Positions 16,071-25,719 of a DNA stretch of 64,000 bases are shown in pieces. Within the stretch, counting starts at the first letter, position 1, and each line of letters opens with the position of its first letter. A program made the translations under genes and the position numbers. This stretch comes from Cytobacillus oceanisediminis (GTDB lineage Bacteria > Bacillota > Bacilli > Bacillales > Cytobacillaceae): positions 1,047,501 to 1,111,500 of the forward strand of contig NZ_CP065511.1 of the NCBI RefSeq assembly GCF_022811925.1, read 5' to 3'. Below the pieces are notes generated by a model. It worked only from the letters and a program-made list of their open reading frames with translations. It did not search any database and was not told the origin of the DNA.

Positions 16071-16946
16071 ATGAAGAATAAGAAAGTTTTCTATTGGATT
16101 TTAGGTAGTTTATTAACAATCGGGGCAGCTGCAGCCATCTTTTTCACTATACAAGATGATGCTGCTGCGACCGTAAACGGAGAAAAAATCAGCAAGGATG
16201 AGCTGCATGAGCGTCTCGTTGACCAGTACGGGCAGGAGCTTCTGGATTCGCTGATCACCGAGAAAGTGATTGATCAGGAAGCGAAGAAAGAAAATGTGAA
16301 AGTGACACAGGAAGAAATTGATGAGGAAAAGGCAGTATATGCGGAGTCATACGGCGGTGAGGATGCTTTAAAGCAGACGCTCGAATCAAGCGGCCTGACG
16401 ATGGCCGATTTTGAGGAAGATATCGAATCCTACCTGGCAACGAAGAAGCTGCTCGAACCAAGGATTGAAATTTCGGAAGAAGATATGAAAGCCTATTTTG
16501 ATGAAAACAAAGACAGCTTTGCCCAGGAGGAACAGGTTTCGGCTAGCCATATTTTAGTAGAAGATGAGAAGGCGGCAAAAGAAGTCATTGAGAAGCTGAA
16601 TGATGGCGGGGACTTCGCAGAGCTGGCGGCTGAATACTCGACAGATGAAAGCAACAAAGATGCGGGCGGTGACCTCGGCTTTTTCGGAAAAGGAGACATG
16701 GCTGCAGAATTTGAAGAGGTCGCCTTTGCACTCGAGCCGGGAAAAATCAGCGAGCCCGTAAAAACCGAATATGGCTATCATGTCATCAAAGTAGCAGAAA
16801 AGCAGGAAGCCAAAGAAGCAGTCTATGAGGATGTGAAGGAGGATATTAAAAATACCTTATTCGAAACAGAGATGCAGACCGAGTACACCGCATGGCTGGA
16901 AGAGAAATTTGAAGAATATGAGATTAAGAACTATTTAGAGGGCTGA
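16071..16946 (+). CDS. Parvulin-type peptidyl-prolyl isomerase (PrsA/SurA-like)
   Basis: A 291-residue protein with an N-terminal membrane helix (VFYWILGSLLTIGAAAAIFF), a SurA_N-like helical chaperone part (about 35-150) and a parvulin domain (about 155-245) with QVSASHILVEDEKAAKEV, STDES-KDAGGDLGFFGKG and YGYHVIKV. There is no lipobox cysteine, so unlike B. subtilis PrsA it is anchored by the helix, more like YacD. It speeds folding of exported proteins outside the membrane. It lies 14 bp after the HtrA gene, joining foldase and protease in one transcript. Confidence 0.88.
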   Translation: MKNKKVFYWILGSLLTIGAAAAIFFTIQDDAAATVNGEKISKDELHERLVDQYGQELLDSLITEKVIDQEAKKENVKVTQEEIDEEKAVYAESYGGEDALKQTLESSGLTMADFEEDIESYLATKKLLEPRIEISEEDMKAYFDENKDSFAQEEQVSASHILVEDEKAAKEVIEKLNDGGDFAELAAEYSTDESNKDAGGDLGFFGKGDMAAEFEEVAFALEPGKISEPVKTEYGYHVIKVAEKQEAKEAVYEDVKEDIKNTLFETEMQTEYTAWLEEKFEEYEIKNYLEG

Positions 16947-16959
16947 GGGGAATCTTGAG

Positions 16960-18420
16960 ATGAATTTTTTAAAACGAGCGTTTTTAAGCGTGAAGGCCCG
17001 AAAAGGGAAAAGCATTCTGCAGATCTTCGTATTTACCGTGATTTGTGTATTAGTGCTGGCAGGACTGTCGATCCAGACAGCTGCCGAAAAGTCGGGTGAT
17101 CTCGCCCGCCAAAAGCTGGGGGCAGATGTCACCCTGCAGGCTGATATGGAAAAACTGAGAGAGCAGGCGATGTCCGGGCAGCAGAGCGGGGGGGAGCGGG
17201 TACGTTTCCAGTCAGTGCCTGTCCCGCTTGATGCAGCAGAGGAACTGGCTTCTTATGACCAGATTAAAGGCTATAATTTTTACTCATCCAACACTGGGCT
17301 GGCCTCCGATTTTGAGGCGATTGAAAGCGAGTCGGCTGCCTCAGACACATCTGATGAAAGCAGTGAAGGGCAGGAGCCTGGGAGGGGCATGCCGGGTGGA
17401 ATGATGCAGGGGGATGTGAGCCTGCAGGGGGTTGCATTTACAGACTCGGTTGCGGAGTTTATGGATGGAACCTCCTCGATTGTTGAAGGAACCGGGATCA
17501 CAGAAGAGCATATCGGAAAAAATGTCACGCTGATTGAACAGACATTGGCGGAAGAAAACGAGCTGGCTGTTGGAGACAAGATTACCGTCACAAACCCGCG
17601 TGATGAGACCGCTGTAATGGAGCTTGAAGTGATCGGAATCTATCAAACAGCTTCTGCCGGATCTGATCAGGCAATGGATTTTACAGCACTGAATCCTTAT
17701 AACAAGCTGTATGTTCCATACACTGCTGCTGCAGCACTAAAAGGTGCTGACTATGAAAATACGATCGATAGCGCTATCTACTACATAGATGATCCAGCTG
17801 ATATGCAGAGCTTTATCGATCAGGCAAAAGCAGAGAGCAGCATCGATTTCGAAACGTTCAAGCTTGATGCCGATGACCAGCTTTATCAGCAGATGGTCGG
17901 CCCGATTGAGAATGTAGCCGGATTTTCGAAAAATATTGTGTACCTGGTATCCATTGCCGGAGCGATCATATTGGGTCTGATCGTCATGATGTCGATCCGT
18001 GAGCGGAAGTATGAAATGGGCGTCCTGCTGGCGATCGGGGAAAAAAGGTGGAAGCTCGCAGGCCAGTTTATAGCGGAAATTTTAGTCGTGGCTGTATTAT
18101 CGCTCGGCATTGCCACAGCGAGCGGCAATGTGGTGGCGAGTCAGCTTGGCGACCAGCTCCTGAATCAGGAACTGGCTTCAGCGGAACAGACGGATACACC
18201 GGAATCCTTCAGAGGAAGAGGCATGGGCGGCTTCGGACCGGGAATGATGCAGGCTCAGGAATCAGTGGAGACAGTAGATGAAATGGATGTCCAGGTGACA
18301 GGAGAGGATCTTGGCTTCCTTGCGCTAATTGGCCTGGTAATCGCAGCATTGTCGGCATTACTGCCTTCGTTATCCGTATTACGCCTTCAGCCAAAAGCCA
18401 TTCTAAGCAAGCAGGATTAA
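16960..18420 (+). CDS. MacB/FtsX-type ABC transporter permease
   Basis: A 486-residue permease with one N-terminal helix (about 20-40), a large extracellular domain (about 45-310) and three C-terminal helices (about 325-350, 365-395, 450-480). That is the FtsX/MacB layout for mechanotransmission or export rather than import. Two glycine- and methionine-rich loops are unusual: PGRGMPGGMM near residue 145 and GRGMGGFGPGMM near 415. Its ATPase follows 14 bp later. Placement after htrA and the parvulin suggests a role in envelope stress, lipoprotein or peptide handling. Confidence 0.82.
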   Translation: MNFLKRAFLSVKARKGKSILQIFVFTVICVLVLAGLSIQTAAEKSGDLARQKLGADVTLQADMEKLREQAMSGQQSGGERVRFQSVPVPLDAAEELASYDQIKGYNFYSSNTGLASDFEAIESESAASDTSDESSEGQEPGRGMPGGMMQGDVSLQGVAFTDSVAEFMDGTSSIVEGTGITEEHIGKNVTLIEQTLAEENELAVGDKITVTNPRDETAVMELEVIGIYQTASAGSDQAMDFTALNPYNKLYVPYTAAAALKGADYENTIDSAIYYIDDPADMQSFIDQAKAESSIDFETFKLDADDQLYQQMVGPIENVAGFSKNIVYLVSIAGAIILGLIVMMSIRERKYEMGVLLAIGEKRWKLAGQFIAEILVVAVLSLGIATASGNVVASQLGDQLLNQELASAEQTDTPESFRGRGMGGFGPGMMQAQESVETVDEMDVQVTGEDLGFLALIGLVIAALSALLPSLSVLRLQPKAILSKQD

Positions 18421-18434
18421 AAGGAGATGGAAAA

Positions 18435-19133
18435 ATGAGTTCATTGCTGGAATTCAAAAATATCAGCTACTGGTATAAACACGAAAATAAAAAACATGAT
18501 ATCTTGAAAAATATTAATGTGAGTTTTGAAAAAGGGAATTTTTACAGCATAATCGGGCCGTCCGGATCCGGGAAAACGACATTCCTTGCTCTGGCCAGTG
18601 CCCTGGATGTTCCGAAAGAAGGAGAAGTCCTTTACGAAGGAAAGGATATCCGAAAAATCGGGCTGACGCGGTTCCGGAACAAATTTGTCTCGATTGTCTT
18701 TCAATCTTATAATCTGCTTCCTTATATGACGGCCCTGCAGAATGTATTGACAGCGATGGAAATTACGGGGTCTTCTGCGAAAAATAAAAAGGCGATTGCT
18801 GTGGAGATGCTGAAGCGGGTCGGGATTTCTGAAATCCAGGCCCGGCAAAAAGTGCTTACTTTAAGCGGCGGCCAGCAGCAACGTGTGTCCATTGCCCGGG
18901 CATTGTGCTGTGACGCCGAGCTGATTGTGGCGGACGAGCCGACCGGCAACCTGGATGAAGATACCGCCAAGGAGATTGTTGGGCTTTTACGGGCTCTGGC
19001 CCATGAAGAAGGGAAATGCGTGATCGTCGTTACGCATGACCCCGACATTGCGAGAGATTCGGATGTGGTTGTGAAGATTTCGAAAGGGAGTATTACGGTT
19101 ACATCGAATGAACCCAAGCTGGTTTCGAATTGA
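18435..19133 (+). CDS. ABC transporter ATP-binding protein (MacB/LolD type)
   Basis: A 232-residue ATPase with Walker A GPSGSGKTT (about residues 41-49), the Q-loop VFQSYNLLPY, signature LSGGQQQR, Walker B LIVADEPTGNLD and the H-loop VVTHD. Its class pairs with FtsX-type permeases, and the gene directly before encodes one. It closes the htrA-parvulin-ABC operon; a strong terminator follows the stop by a few bases. A MacB-like pair powers export or conformational work at the membrane; the cargo is unknown. Confidence 0.9.
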   Translation: MSSLLEFKNISYWYKHENKKHDILKNINVSFEKGNFYSIIGPSGSGKTTFLALASALDVPKEGEVLYEGKDIRKIGLTRFRNKFVSIVFQSYNLLPYMTALQNVLTAMEITGSSAKNKKAIAVEMLKRVGISEIQARQKVLTLSGGQQQRVSIARALCCDAELIVADEPTGNLDEDTAKEIVGLLRALAHEEGKCVIVVTHDPDIARDSDVVVKISKGSITVTSNEPKLVSN

Positions 19134-19134
19134 A

Positions 19135-19173
19135 AAAAGGTGCCTTTTCCTGGGGGAGGAGGCACCTTTTTTT
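19135..19173 (+). terminator. Terminator of the htrA-ABC operon
   Basis: AAAGGTGCC and GGCACCTTT pair around a 16-nt loop, followed by a T run. Confidence 0.85.
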
Positions 19174-19289
19174 GAAATTTATAACAGACGGTGGAATGGG
19201 AAATGGCACATATAATTGAATAGTGGCACATAATTGAACCATAAAATGAAAAAGGGGCAGGCAAATCATTAAAAGTGGCACATAAATCT

Positions 19290-19907
19290 TTATTCGTACA
19301 GCCCGCCCGTATACATGCTCGTCAAATTAACAATCACGTCATCCATCTGATACTTCTCCTCATTCATCACAAGCTCCCACATGAACATCTCATTTGAATA
19401 AAACCAGCCTCTCGCGGTAAGGGCCGGATCGAGGTGCTCTTTGGCAAGCTTTTGCGCCTGTGCGTAGCGGATATCGACTGAAATCCGCTCGATGAAGCGT
19501 TCACGAATTCCGTACCATTTTTCCTCTATCTCAGGTGAGACGCCGATTGCCTCTTTTACGACCTTCATCATGTCCCGCTCGTCCAAAGCCAGCTGCAGAA
19601 ACAGCCTGACCTGCTTCTTAATATTTTCATAGGCCTCTTCTTTGGCCTGCGGCTTAAAGGGCATCTCTGCCACTTCGTAAAATTGGTTCATGAGATCTTC
19701 CATTAAAGTAATGAAAAGCTCATCTTTATTTTTAAAATAGACGTACGCCGTGCCGTAGCCTGTTTTTGCTTTTTTGATTACTTGGGAGATGGTTGCTTTT
19801 TGGAAGCCGTTTTCGAGAAAAACTTCTTTTCCGGCCTGGAGAAGCTTTTGGCGTGTTTTCAGGGCCTGCTGCTGCCTTGCCGGCAATTGATCGATCGGGT
19901 TCGTCAT
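19290..19907 (-). CDS. TetR family regulator, probably of the kyn genes
   Basis: A TetR protein of 205 residues from ATG 19907 (ribosome site GAAGGA). The frame also opens at 19928 but with no ribosome site. Residues about 12-58 form the HTH domain (KTRQKLLQAGKEVFLENGFQKATISQVIKKAKTG-GTAYVYFKNKDEL). The rest is an all-helical ligand domain rich in aromatic and methionine residues. It is divergent from kynU, and a perfect 17-bp palindrome overlaps the kynU promoter, so it very likely represses tryptophan degradation and responds to tryptophan or kynurenine. The ligand is inferred. Confidence 0.85.
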   Translation of the reverse strand: MTNPIDQLPARQQQALKTRQKLLQAGKEVFLENGFQKATISQVIKKAKTGYGTAYVYFKNKDELFITLMEDLMNQFYEVAEMPFKPQAKEEAYENIKKQVRLFLQLALDERDMMKVVKEAIGVSPEIEEKWYGIRERFIERISVDIRYAQAQKLAKEHLDPALTARGWFYSNEMFMWELVMNEEKYQMDDVIVNLTSMYTGGLYE

Positions 19908-19956
19908 TTCTTTCATTCCTTCGTTCATTTTCTGACAACTATACTGACATTATATC

Positions 19957-19986
19957 ATTGACATAGTGTCAATCAAACAATATAAT
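19957..19986 (+). promoter_or_regulatory. kynU promoter with overlapping TetR operator
   Basis: TTGACA (19958-19963), a 17-bp spacer and TATAAT (19981-19986) make a full consensus sigma-A promoter. ATTGACA-TAG-TGTCAAT (19957-19973) is a perfect palindrome over the -35 box, well placed for repression by the neighbouring TetR protein. Confidence 0.85.
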
Positions 19987-20024
19987 TTTCGTAAATAATA
20001 AATATTCTGAAAGGTTGGAAATCA

Positions 20025-21293
20025 ATGGATATTACACGAGAGTATGCAATCGGAATGGATGCACGGAATGATCTGTCCTACCGGGAAGAGTTTTATATAA
20101 AAGAAGATGGAATTTATCTGGATGGCAATTCACTTGGATTGCTTTCAAAACGTGCGGAAAAGTCACTCCTCGAACTGCTGGATTCCTGGAAGCACCATGC
20201 TATTGACGGCTGGACAGAAGGGGACAATCCCTGGTTCTATCTTTCTGAAAAACTCGGAAAAGAATTGGCGCCAATCGTGGGGGCAAATCCGGAGGAAGTG
20301 ATTGTAAGCGGTTCCACAACCGTTAATCTGCACCAGCTTGTCTCGACTTTTTATAAGCCGGAAGGAAAAAGAACGAAGATACTGGCAGATGAACTGAATT
20401 TTCCAAGTGATATTTATGCGCTGCAAAGCCAGGTTAAGCTGAAGGGCTATGATCCTGAAGAGCATCTTGTCCAGGTGAAAAGCGCGGATGGCCATACTCT
20501 GAGGGAAGAAGACATTGTCGCGGCGATGACAGATGAAATCGCGCTGATTGTCCTGCCGGGTGTTTTATACCGAAGCGGCCAGGTGCTGGATATCGAGTAT
20601 CTGACTGCAGAAGCACATAAGCGCGGGATTGAGATTGGCTTTGATCTATGTCATTCGGTTGGATCTGTCCCGCATTCTCTGAGTGATTGGGATGTGGATT
20701 TCGCGTTCTGGTGCAACTATAAGCATCTGAATGGGGGACCAGGCTCGACGGGCGGATTGTTTGTGAACAAGCGCCATTTTGGCCAGGTCCCGGGACTAGC
20801 CGGCTGGTTCAGCTCCCGCAAGGATAAGCAGTTTGATATGGAACATGTGCTGACAGCAGCAGAAGATGCAGGCGCATATCAGATTGGAACTCCGAATATC
20901 TTTAGCATGGCGCCAATTATTGGGTCACTCAGCACGTTTAATGAAGTCGGCATGGAAAGAATCCGTGAAAAATCCCTTAAACTGACGGGCTATATGATTG
21001 AGCTGATTCAGCATGAGCTTGACGGACACGGATTTATCCTGCGCAACCCGCTTGATGAAAAGAAGCGCGGCGGCCATATTTATCTGGAGCACCCGGAAGC
21101 AGCAAGGATTTGCAAGGCGCTGAAGTCTGAGGGAGTCATTCCGGATTTCCGTGCGCCAAACGGAATCCGCCTGGCGCCGGTTGCTTTGTATAACACATTT
21201 GAAGAAGTGTGGAAAACGGTGCAAATTTTAAAAGGCATCATGGAAGAGGAAAAATACAAACAATATGAAAATAAGCGGGGAGTCGTAGCATGA
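20025..21293 (+). CDS. kynU: Kynureninase
   Basis: A 422-residue PLP enzyme of aminotransferase class V. Clear marks are [11 protein letters not shown] at the substrate site, [21 protein letters not shown] with the PLP-ring aspartate, and [12 protein letters not shown] with the Schiff-base lysine. It cleaves kynurenine to anthranilate and alanine in the cytoplasm. It is the first gene of a kyn set; kynB overlaps its stop (ATGA), kynA and an NSS transporter follow. Length matches other bacterial kynureninases (about 420-430). Confidence 0.95.
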   Translation: MDITREYAIGMDARNDLSYREEFYIKEDGIYLDGNSLGLLSKRAEKSLLELLDSWKHHAIDGWTEGDNPWFYLSEKLGKELAPIVGANPEEVIVSGSTTVNLHQLVSTFYKPEGKRTKILADELNFPSDIYALQSQVKLKGYDPEEHLVQVKSADGHTLREEDIVAAMTDEIALIVLPGVLYRSGQVLDIEYLTAEAHKRGIEIGFDLCHSVGSVPHSLSDWDVDFAFWCNYKHLNGGPGSTGGLFVNKRHFGQVPGLAGWFSSRKDKQFDMEHVLTAAEDAGAYQIGTPNIFSMAPIIGSLSTFNEVGMERIREKSLKLTGYMIELIQHELDGHGFILRNPLDEKKRGGHIYLEHPEAARICKALKSEGVIPDFRAPNGIRLAPVALYNTFEEVWKTVQILKGIMEEEKYKQYENKRGVVA

Positions 21294-21919
21294 TGAAAAA
21301 AGGCTGGATTGATATTTCACAGCCGCTCACCAGCGGCATCGCCCACTGGCCAGGTGATACGCCATTCAGCTATGAAACGGCTTTTACAAAAGAACAAACC
21401 GGCTCTGTCAATATTGGCCGGATTACGACCAGCCTGCATACCGGAACACATGTCGATGCGCCGTTCCATTTTAATGATGAAGGCGAAAAGATCTTGGACC
21501 TGGACATCGAGCTGTATATCGGACCGGCGCGGGTAATTGATGTATCTGCCTATGAAACGGTGGATTCGGAAGTTCTGAACGGATTTGATCTCGAAGGCGT
21601 GGAACGTGTCCTGCTTAGGACCGCGGTTCCGAATGATCCGGAAGTGTTTCCGAATCGGATCCCTGAACTGACAGCGGATATGGCAGATTACCTCGGCAGT
21701 AAAGGCGTGCGCCTGCTCGGAGTGGATGTGCCATCTGTCGATGCGCTCGACAGCAAAGAGATGGAAACACACCATGCGTTATATCGAAATGGCATTCATA
21801 TTTTGGAAAATATCATGCTGGATGAGGTAGAAGAAGGAAATTATGAGCTAATTGCCCTGCCGCTCCCGATAAAAGACGGAGACGGCAGCCCGGTGCGGGC
21901 GGTTATTCGGCCGATTTAG
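21290..21919 (+). CDS. kynB: Kynurenine formamidase (arylformamidase)
   Basis: A 209-residue cyclase-family hydrolase. The signature [12 protein letters not shown] supplies the metal ligands, with [18 protein letters not shown] in the second half of the site. It hydrolyses N-formylkynurenine to kynurenine and formate. Translation is coupled to kynU by a 4-bp overlap. The gene's last codons (RPI, spelled with CGGCCGAT) already carry the motif of the repeat array that fills the gap to kynA. Confidence 0.95.
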   Translation: MMKKGWIDISQPLTSGIAHWPGDTPFSYETAFTKEQTGSVNIGRITTSLHTGTHVDAPFHFNDEGEKILDLDIELYIGPARVIDVSAYETVDSEVLNGFDLEGVERVLLRTAVPNDPEVFPNRIPELTADMADYLGSKGVRLLGVDVPSVDALDSKEMETHHALYRNGIHILENIMLDEVEEGNYELIALPLPIKDGDGSPVRAVIRPI

Positions 21920-22280
21920 GCGGGATAACGGCCAAAATAGCCTAATTAACTGCCGAACGGCCAGGTTTATCGGCCAAACGCTATATTTCTGCCTTGCAGG
22001 AACCGCAGCAGCCAGCAGAGATAGCCTTTACCGGCCGATTTGAAGGAAATACCGGCCAAACTGGTACATTTACCGGCCAATTTCAATAAAATACCGGCCA
22101 AACTGCAGGATTTACGGGCCAAATGAAGTTCGGCCGCAACCAGCAGCAGGTCTATCGGCCAAAAAAGTAACATATCGGTCAAAATTTTAATTTATCGGCC
22201 AATCACATAACAATATCGGTCAGATTTTCAATATATCGGTCACTTTCCAGATATATCGGTCAGTCGCTGATATACCGGGC
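21906..22280. repeat. Periodic array B: CGGCC / TATCGGTCA motif every 20-21 bp
   Basis: Motif starts were read at 22029, 22050, 22071, 22092, 22113, about 22129, 22153, 22173, 22193, 22214, 22234, 22254 and 22273. Fainter copies occur back to 21906, inside the last codons of kynB. The 5' part is TACCGGCCA-like, the 3' part TATCGGTCA-like, and the final copy is ATACCGGGCC. The 11-12 bases between motifs vary but are A+T-rich. No open frame with a ribosome site crosses it. It lies between kynB and kynA, where no separate kynA promoter is obvious. Confidence 0.92.
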
Positions 22281-22335
22281 CTCAGAACCAGGCCGAATCG
22301 AGAACGACAAGAACCAATACCAAGGAGGAACCCAC

Positions 22336-23190
22336 ATGAGCAACGAAAAACACCAGGACGTAAACGCGACAACCTCTGAAAAGAGCATCCATACAGATTT
22401 CACCAACAACATGACATACGGTGAATATCTTCAGCTCGACAAAATCCTATCCGCTCAAAACAGGCTTTCCGGCCATCATGATGAGATGCTGTTCATCGTC
22501 ATACACCAGGTGAGTGAGCTGTGGATGAAGCTGATTCTTCATGAAATGGGCGCAGCCATCGAATCGATTGAAAACAATGATTTATCCACAGCACAGAAGC
22601 GATTGGCACGCGTTTCGAAGACGCAATCGCAAATTATTCAGGCATGGGATGTGCTGTCCACATTGACGCCGTCCGAGTATATGGAGTTCCGCGATTCACT
22701 CGGCCAGGCATCTGGCTTCCAATCCTACCAGTATCGTATGGTAGAATTTGCGTTAGGCTACAAAACCGAGCATGTTCTGAAAATCTATCAAAAAGATCCG
22801 GAGCTTCATGCGAAATTAACCGAAGCGTTCGAAAAGCCTGGCCTATACGATGTAGCCATCCGCGCGCTTCACAAAGCTGGCCTGCCGGTTGATGAAGACA
22901 TTCTGAACAGAGATGTAACCAGAACATACAAAGAAAATGATTCTGTCCGCGCAGCCTGGATGACGGTGTATAAAAATCCTGAAAAGTACTGGGAGTTATA
23001 CGAGCTTGCAGAAAAACTTGTGGATATCGAAGATTGGCTCCAGCAGTGGCGCTTCCGCCATATGAAAACGGTGGAACGGATCATCGGCTTCAAGATGGGC
23101 ACAGGCGGTTCCTCCGGTGTCGGCTATTTGAAAAAAGTATTGGATCAGCGCTTCTTCCCTGAACTTTGGGATATCCGCACAGAGCTGTAA
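22336..23190 (+). CDS. kynA: Tryptophan 2,3-dioxygenase
   Basis: A 284-residue all-helical heme dioxygenase. Family marks: [37 protein letters not shown] (substrate-site histidine), [14 protein letters not shown] [15 protein letters not shown], and [14 protein letters not shown] with the proximal heme histidine, then [11 protein letters not shown]. It opens the indole ring of tryptophan to give N-formylkynurenine, the first step of the pathway served by kynB and kynU. Ribosome site AAGGAGG precedes ATG 22336. It is probably read through from the kynU promoter across the repeat array. Confidence 0.95.
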   Translation: MSNEKHQDVNATTSEKSIHTDFTNNMTYGEYLQLDKILSAQNRLSGHHDEMLFIVIHQVSELWMKLILHEMGAAIESIENNDLSTAQKRLARVSKTQSQIIQAWDVLSTLTPSEYMEFRDSLGQASGFQSYQYRMVEFALGYKTEHVLKIYQKDPELHAKLTEAFEKPGLYDVAIRALHKAGLPVDEDILNRDVTRTYKENDSVRAAWMTVYKNPEKYWELYELAEKLVDIEDWLQQWRFRHMKTVERIIGFKMGTGGSSGVGYLKKVLDQRFFPELWDIRTEL

Positions 23191-23268
23191 TCTGCGCCTT
23201 AAAGGAAAGTCCGGGCCCGCCATTTTAAAAACGGGCCCCTACATAAAAATAGAGAACAGGGGGGTACT

Positions 23269-24612
23269 ATGAGTACAAATCGAGAGCAATGGTCATCTAA
23301 ATTCGGCTTTATCATGTCCTCAGCGGGTGCCGCGATTGGCCTGGGAGCGATCTGGAAGTTCCCGTATGTAGCCGGAACGAGCGGCGGCGGCGCTTTTTTG
23401 CTGATGTTTATCGCATTTACGATTCTGATTGGTCTTCCGATGCTCATTTCAGAATTTATTATCGGGCGGGGCGCACAGAAAGAAGCAGTGTCTGCTTATT
23501 ATAAACTGGCGCCAAAAAGCCCGTGGACCATTACCGGCAAGCTTGGCGTTGTCGGCTGCTTCCTGCTGCTGAGTTTTTATTCGGTTGTTGGAGGCTGGGT
23601 GCTGATTTATACAGTCCTGTCAATTGGCGGCAAAATCATCACGCCAGGTGCAGCCTATCCGGAACTGTTTGGCATGATCACTTCCACGCCAAGCTGGACT
23701 CTAATGGGACTGGCAGCTTTTCTGCTTATTAACATTGTGGTTATCACATTCGGAATCCAAAACGGGATTGAAGCTGCAAGCAAATATATGATGCCGCTAT
23801 TATTCATCTTTTTTATCGTGCTTGTGGTACGCGCACTGACGCTTGATGGAGCGATGGAAGGAGTCAAGTTCTTCCTGAACCCGGACTTCAGCAAAATCAC
23901 AGGGGAATCGGCCCTATATGCATTGGGACAGTCTTTCTTTGCATTGGCAGTCGGCTTCTCATGCATGGTCACTTACAGCTCGTATCTGGACAAAAAAGTC
24001 AGCATCCCAAATTCAGCGGGCTCTGTTGTCATCATGAACATCATAATTTCCGTTTTGGCAGGATTGGCGATTTTTCCGGTTGTGTTTGCATTCGGATTTG
24101 AACCAACGGAAGGCCCGGGACTTTTGTTCATGGTCCTGCCGGCCGTCTTTTCACAGATCCCATTAGGAGAAATGTTCCTGGCGATCTTCCTGCTGCTTTT
24201 CTTATTTGCCACTTTAACATCATCGTTCAGCATGCTTGAGATCATCGTTTCTGCATTCATCGAGAACGGAAAGCATTCCCGGAAAAAGATCTCCTGGATC
24301 TCCGGAATTGTCATGTTTGCCGCCGGGATTCCTGCTGCGCTGTCGTTCAGCCTGCTTGGGGACTTCAACATTTTCGGGAAAAATATCTTTGATGCGACCG
24401 ACTACCTGGTCAGCAACATCCTGCTCCCTCTAGGCTGCCTGCTGATTGCCCTGTTTATATCTTTTAGAATGGACAAACAGCTTGTAAAAGAGGAATTTCT
24501 GCTTGGCAGCAATCTTTCGCCAGCTATGTACACAGCCTGGAGCATCCTGATGAAAGTATTGGTTCCTGCTACGATTGTTGTTGTGTTTATCAGCACATCC
24601 GGAATTTTTTAA
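23269..24612 (+). CDS. Sodium-dependent NSS/SNF family transporter
   Basis: A 447-residue transporter with 11-12 helices of the LeuT fold. The N-terminus carries the unwound helix 1 signature GAAIGLGAIWKFPY with the sodium and amino-acid contacts, followed by GGGAFLLMF and IGLPMLISEF. Bacterial NSS proteins such as TnaT import tryptophan with sodium. Placed directly after kynA, it probably feeds tryptophan into the kyn pathway. A terminator follows, so the kyn unit ends here. Confidence 0.88.
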   Translation: MSTNREQWSSKFGFIMSSAGAAIGLGAIWKFPYVAGTSGGGAFLLMFIAFTILIGLPMLISEFIIGRGAQKEAVSAYYKLAPKSPWTITGKLGVVGCFLLLSFYSVVGGWVLIYTVLSIGGKIITPGAAYPELFGMITSTPSWTLMGLAAFLLINIVVITFGIQNGIEAASKYMMPLLFIFFIVLVVRALTLDGAMEGVKFFLNPDFSKITGESALYALGQSFFALAVGFSCMVTYSSYLDKKVSIPNSAGSVVIMNIIISVLAGLAIFPVVFAFGFEPTEGPGLLFMVLPAVFSQIPLGEMFLAIFLLLFLFATLTSSFSMLEIIVSAFIENGKHSRKKISWISGIVMFAAGIPAALSFSLLGDFNIFGKNIFDATDYLVSNILLPLGCLLIALFISFRMDKQLVKEEFLLGSNLSPAMYTAWSILMKVLVPATIVVVFISTSGIF

Positions 24613-24642
24613 AAAGAAGCGCCAATTCCGGCGCTTCTTTTT
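24613..24642 (+). terminator. Terminator of the kyn locus
   Basis: GAAGCGCC and GGCGCTTC pair around a 6-nt loop, then TTTTT. Confidence 0.88.
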
Positions 24643-24800
24643 CGTTATAAAAAAATCAAATTAAAGGTTTAAGGGTAAATTAGAAAGGGTATAAAAAGTT
24701 AGGGGTCTGGAAGCATGATGATATCTTCCATATTTAAGTTCAAGAGAAGGACTTTTCGAGATAAAAACGAAAGTGTATAGTATATAAAACAAAGGGGCGT

Positions 24801-25646
24801 ATGCTTAAAATGGAAGCAACTTACAAGGAAACCAAGGATATAGCAGGGTTTATTGTCGCAAATCGTGAGAATTTTCAGCGAAAATTATTATCCGAGGCTG
24901 TGAATGTAGCCTCTAAAATCAATGAAATCCTCCAGAGAGGCAATATCGATCTTTTAAAAAATGCCGAGAAATTGGCTTTATATGTGGCCGAAAATAAAGA
25001 AGAAGAGCTGATTGCTTTTGCCAGACAGGAAGGCGTTGCCTGGGCGGAGCATTCCCTGACGCTGTCATTTAAGCTGGAATGGGTACAGGCCATCCGGCGC
25101 ACTTTGTGGTACTTTTTATACCAGTTTGACAAAATCAAAGGGCAACAGACCGTGGGTGAGGACTTCTATAATATGGAAAAGGAAGTCAATGATCATGTTG
25201 ACCAATTTTTGAATAACTTCTTCATCAGCTACTCTGATTATAAAGATGAAATGCTTAAGTCACAGCGCAACCTGGTTGAGCATTTGTCGGTGCCGATTAT
25301 TCCGGTCAGCACTTCTGTGGCCGTACTGCCGCTGATTGGCATGATTGATTCCTACCGGATTCAGACGATTGAAGAGAAGGTTCTGATGGATATCTCATCC
25401 ATTAAAATCCAGACCTTGATCATGGATCTTTCCGGAATTGCCGATATGGAAATCGACGTCATTGTTCACTTCAAAAAGATCCTGAGCGGCATCAAAATGA
25501 TGGGATGTGATGCGGTCCTTACAGGCCTGCGTGCTGAACTTGTCCGAAAAATGATCCATGCCGGCGTATCATTCGAAAATCAGGCGGAAACAAAGGGAAC
25601 AATGCAGCAGACATTAAAAGAATATCTAGTGAATGAATCGAAATAA
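24801..25646 (+). CDS. RsbR-type stressosome protein (STAS domain)
   Basis: A 281-residue RsbR paralogue. The N-terminal 150 residues are helical and globin-like, followed by a linker and a STAS domain (about 165-280) beginning LSVPIIPVSTSVAVLPLIG. Phosphorylation-site regions are recognisable as MDLSGIADME and TGLRAEL. RsbR proteins form the stressosome with RsbS and RsbT and pass environmental signals to sigma-B. The closest B. subtilis type is probably RsbRD/YqhA by size and tone; this is not certain. It is a single gene with its own terminator. A second STAS protein lies at 47.9 kb. Confidence 0.85.
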   Translation: MLKMEATYKETKDIAGFIVANRENFQRKLLSEAVNVASKINEILQRGNIDLLKNAEKLALYVAENKEEELIAFARQEGVAWAEHSLTLSFKLEWVQAIRRTLWYFLYQFDKIKGQQTVGEDFYNMEKEVNDHVDQFLNNFFISYSDYKDEMLKSQRNLVEHLSVPIIPVSTSVAVLPLIGMIDSYRIQTIEEKVLMDISSIKIQTLIMDLSGIADMEIDVIVHFKKILSGIKMMGCDAVLTGLRAELVRKMIHAGVSFENQAETKGTMQQTLKEYLVNESK

Positions 25647-25660
25647 ATACTACATATAAC

Positions 25661-25703
25661 AATGCCTGGTGCTGTCCAATTTGGATGGCGGCAGGCATTT
25701 TTT
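25661..25703 (+). terminator. Terminator of the RsbR-type gene
   Basis: AATGCCTG and CAGGCATT pair around a loop of about 23 nt, followed by TTTTT. Confidence 0.8.
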
Positions 25704-25719
25704 AGCGGAGGAATCCAGC

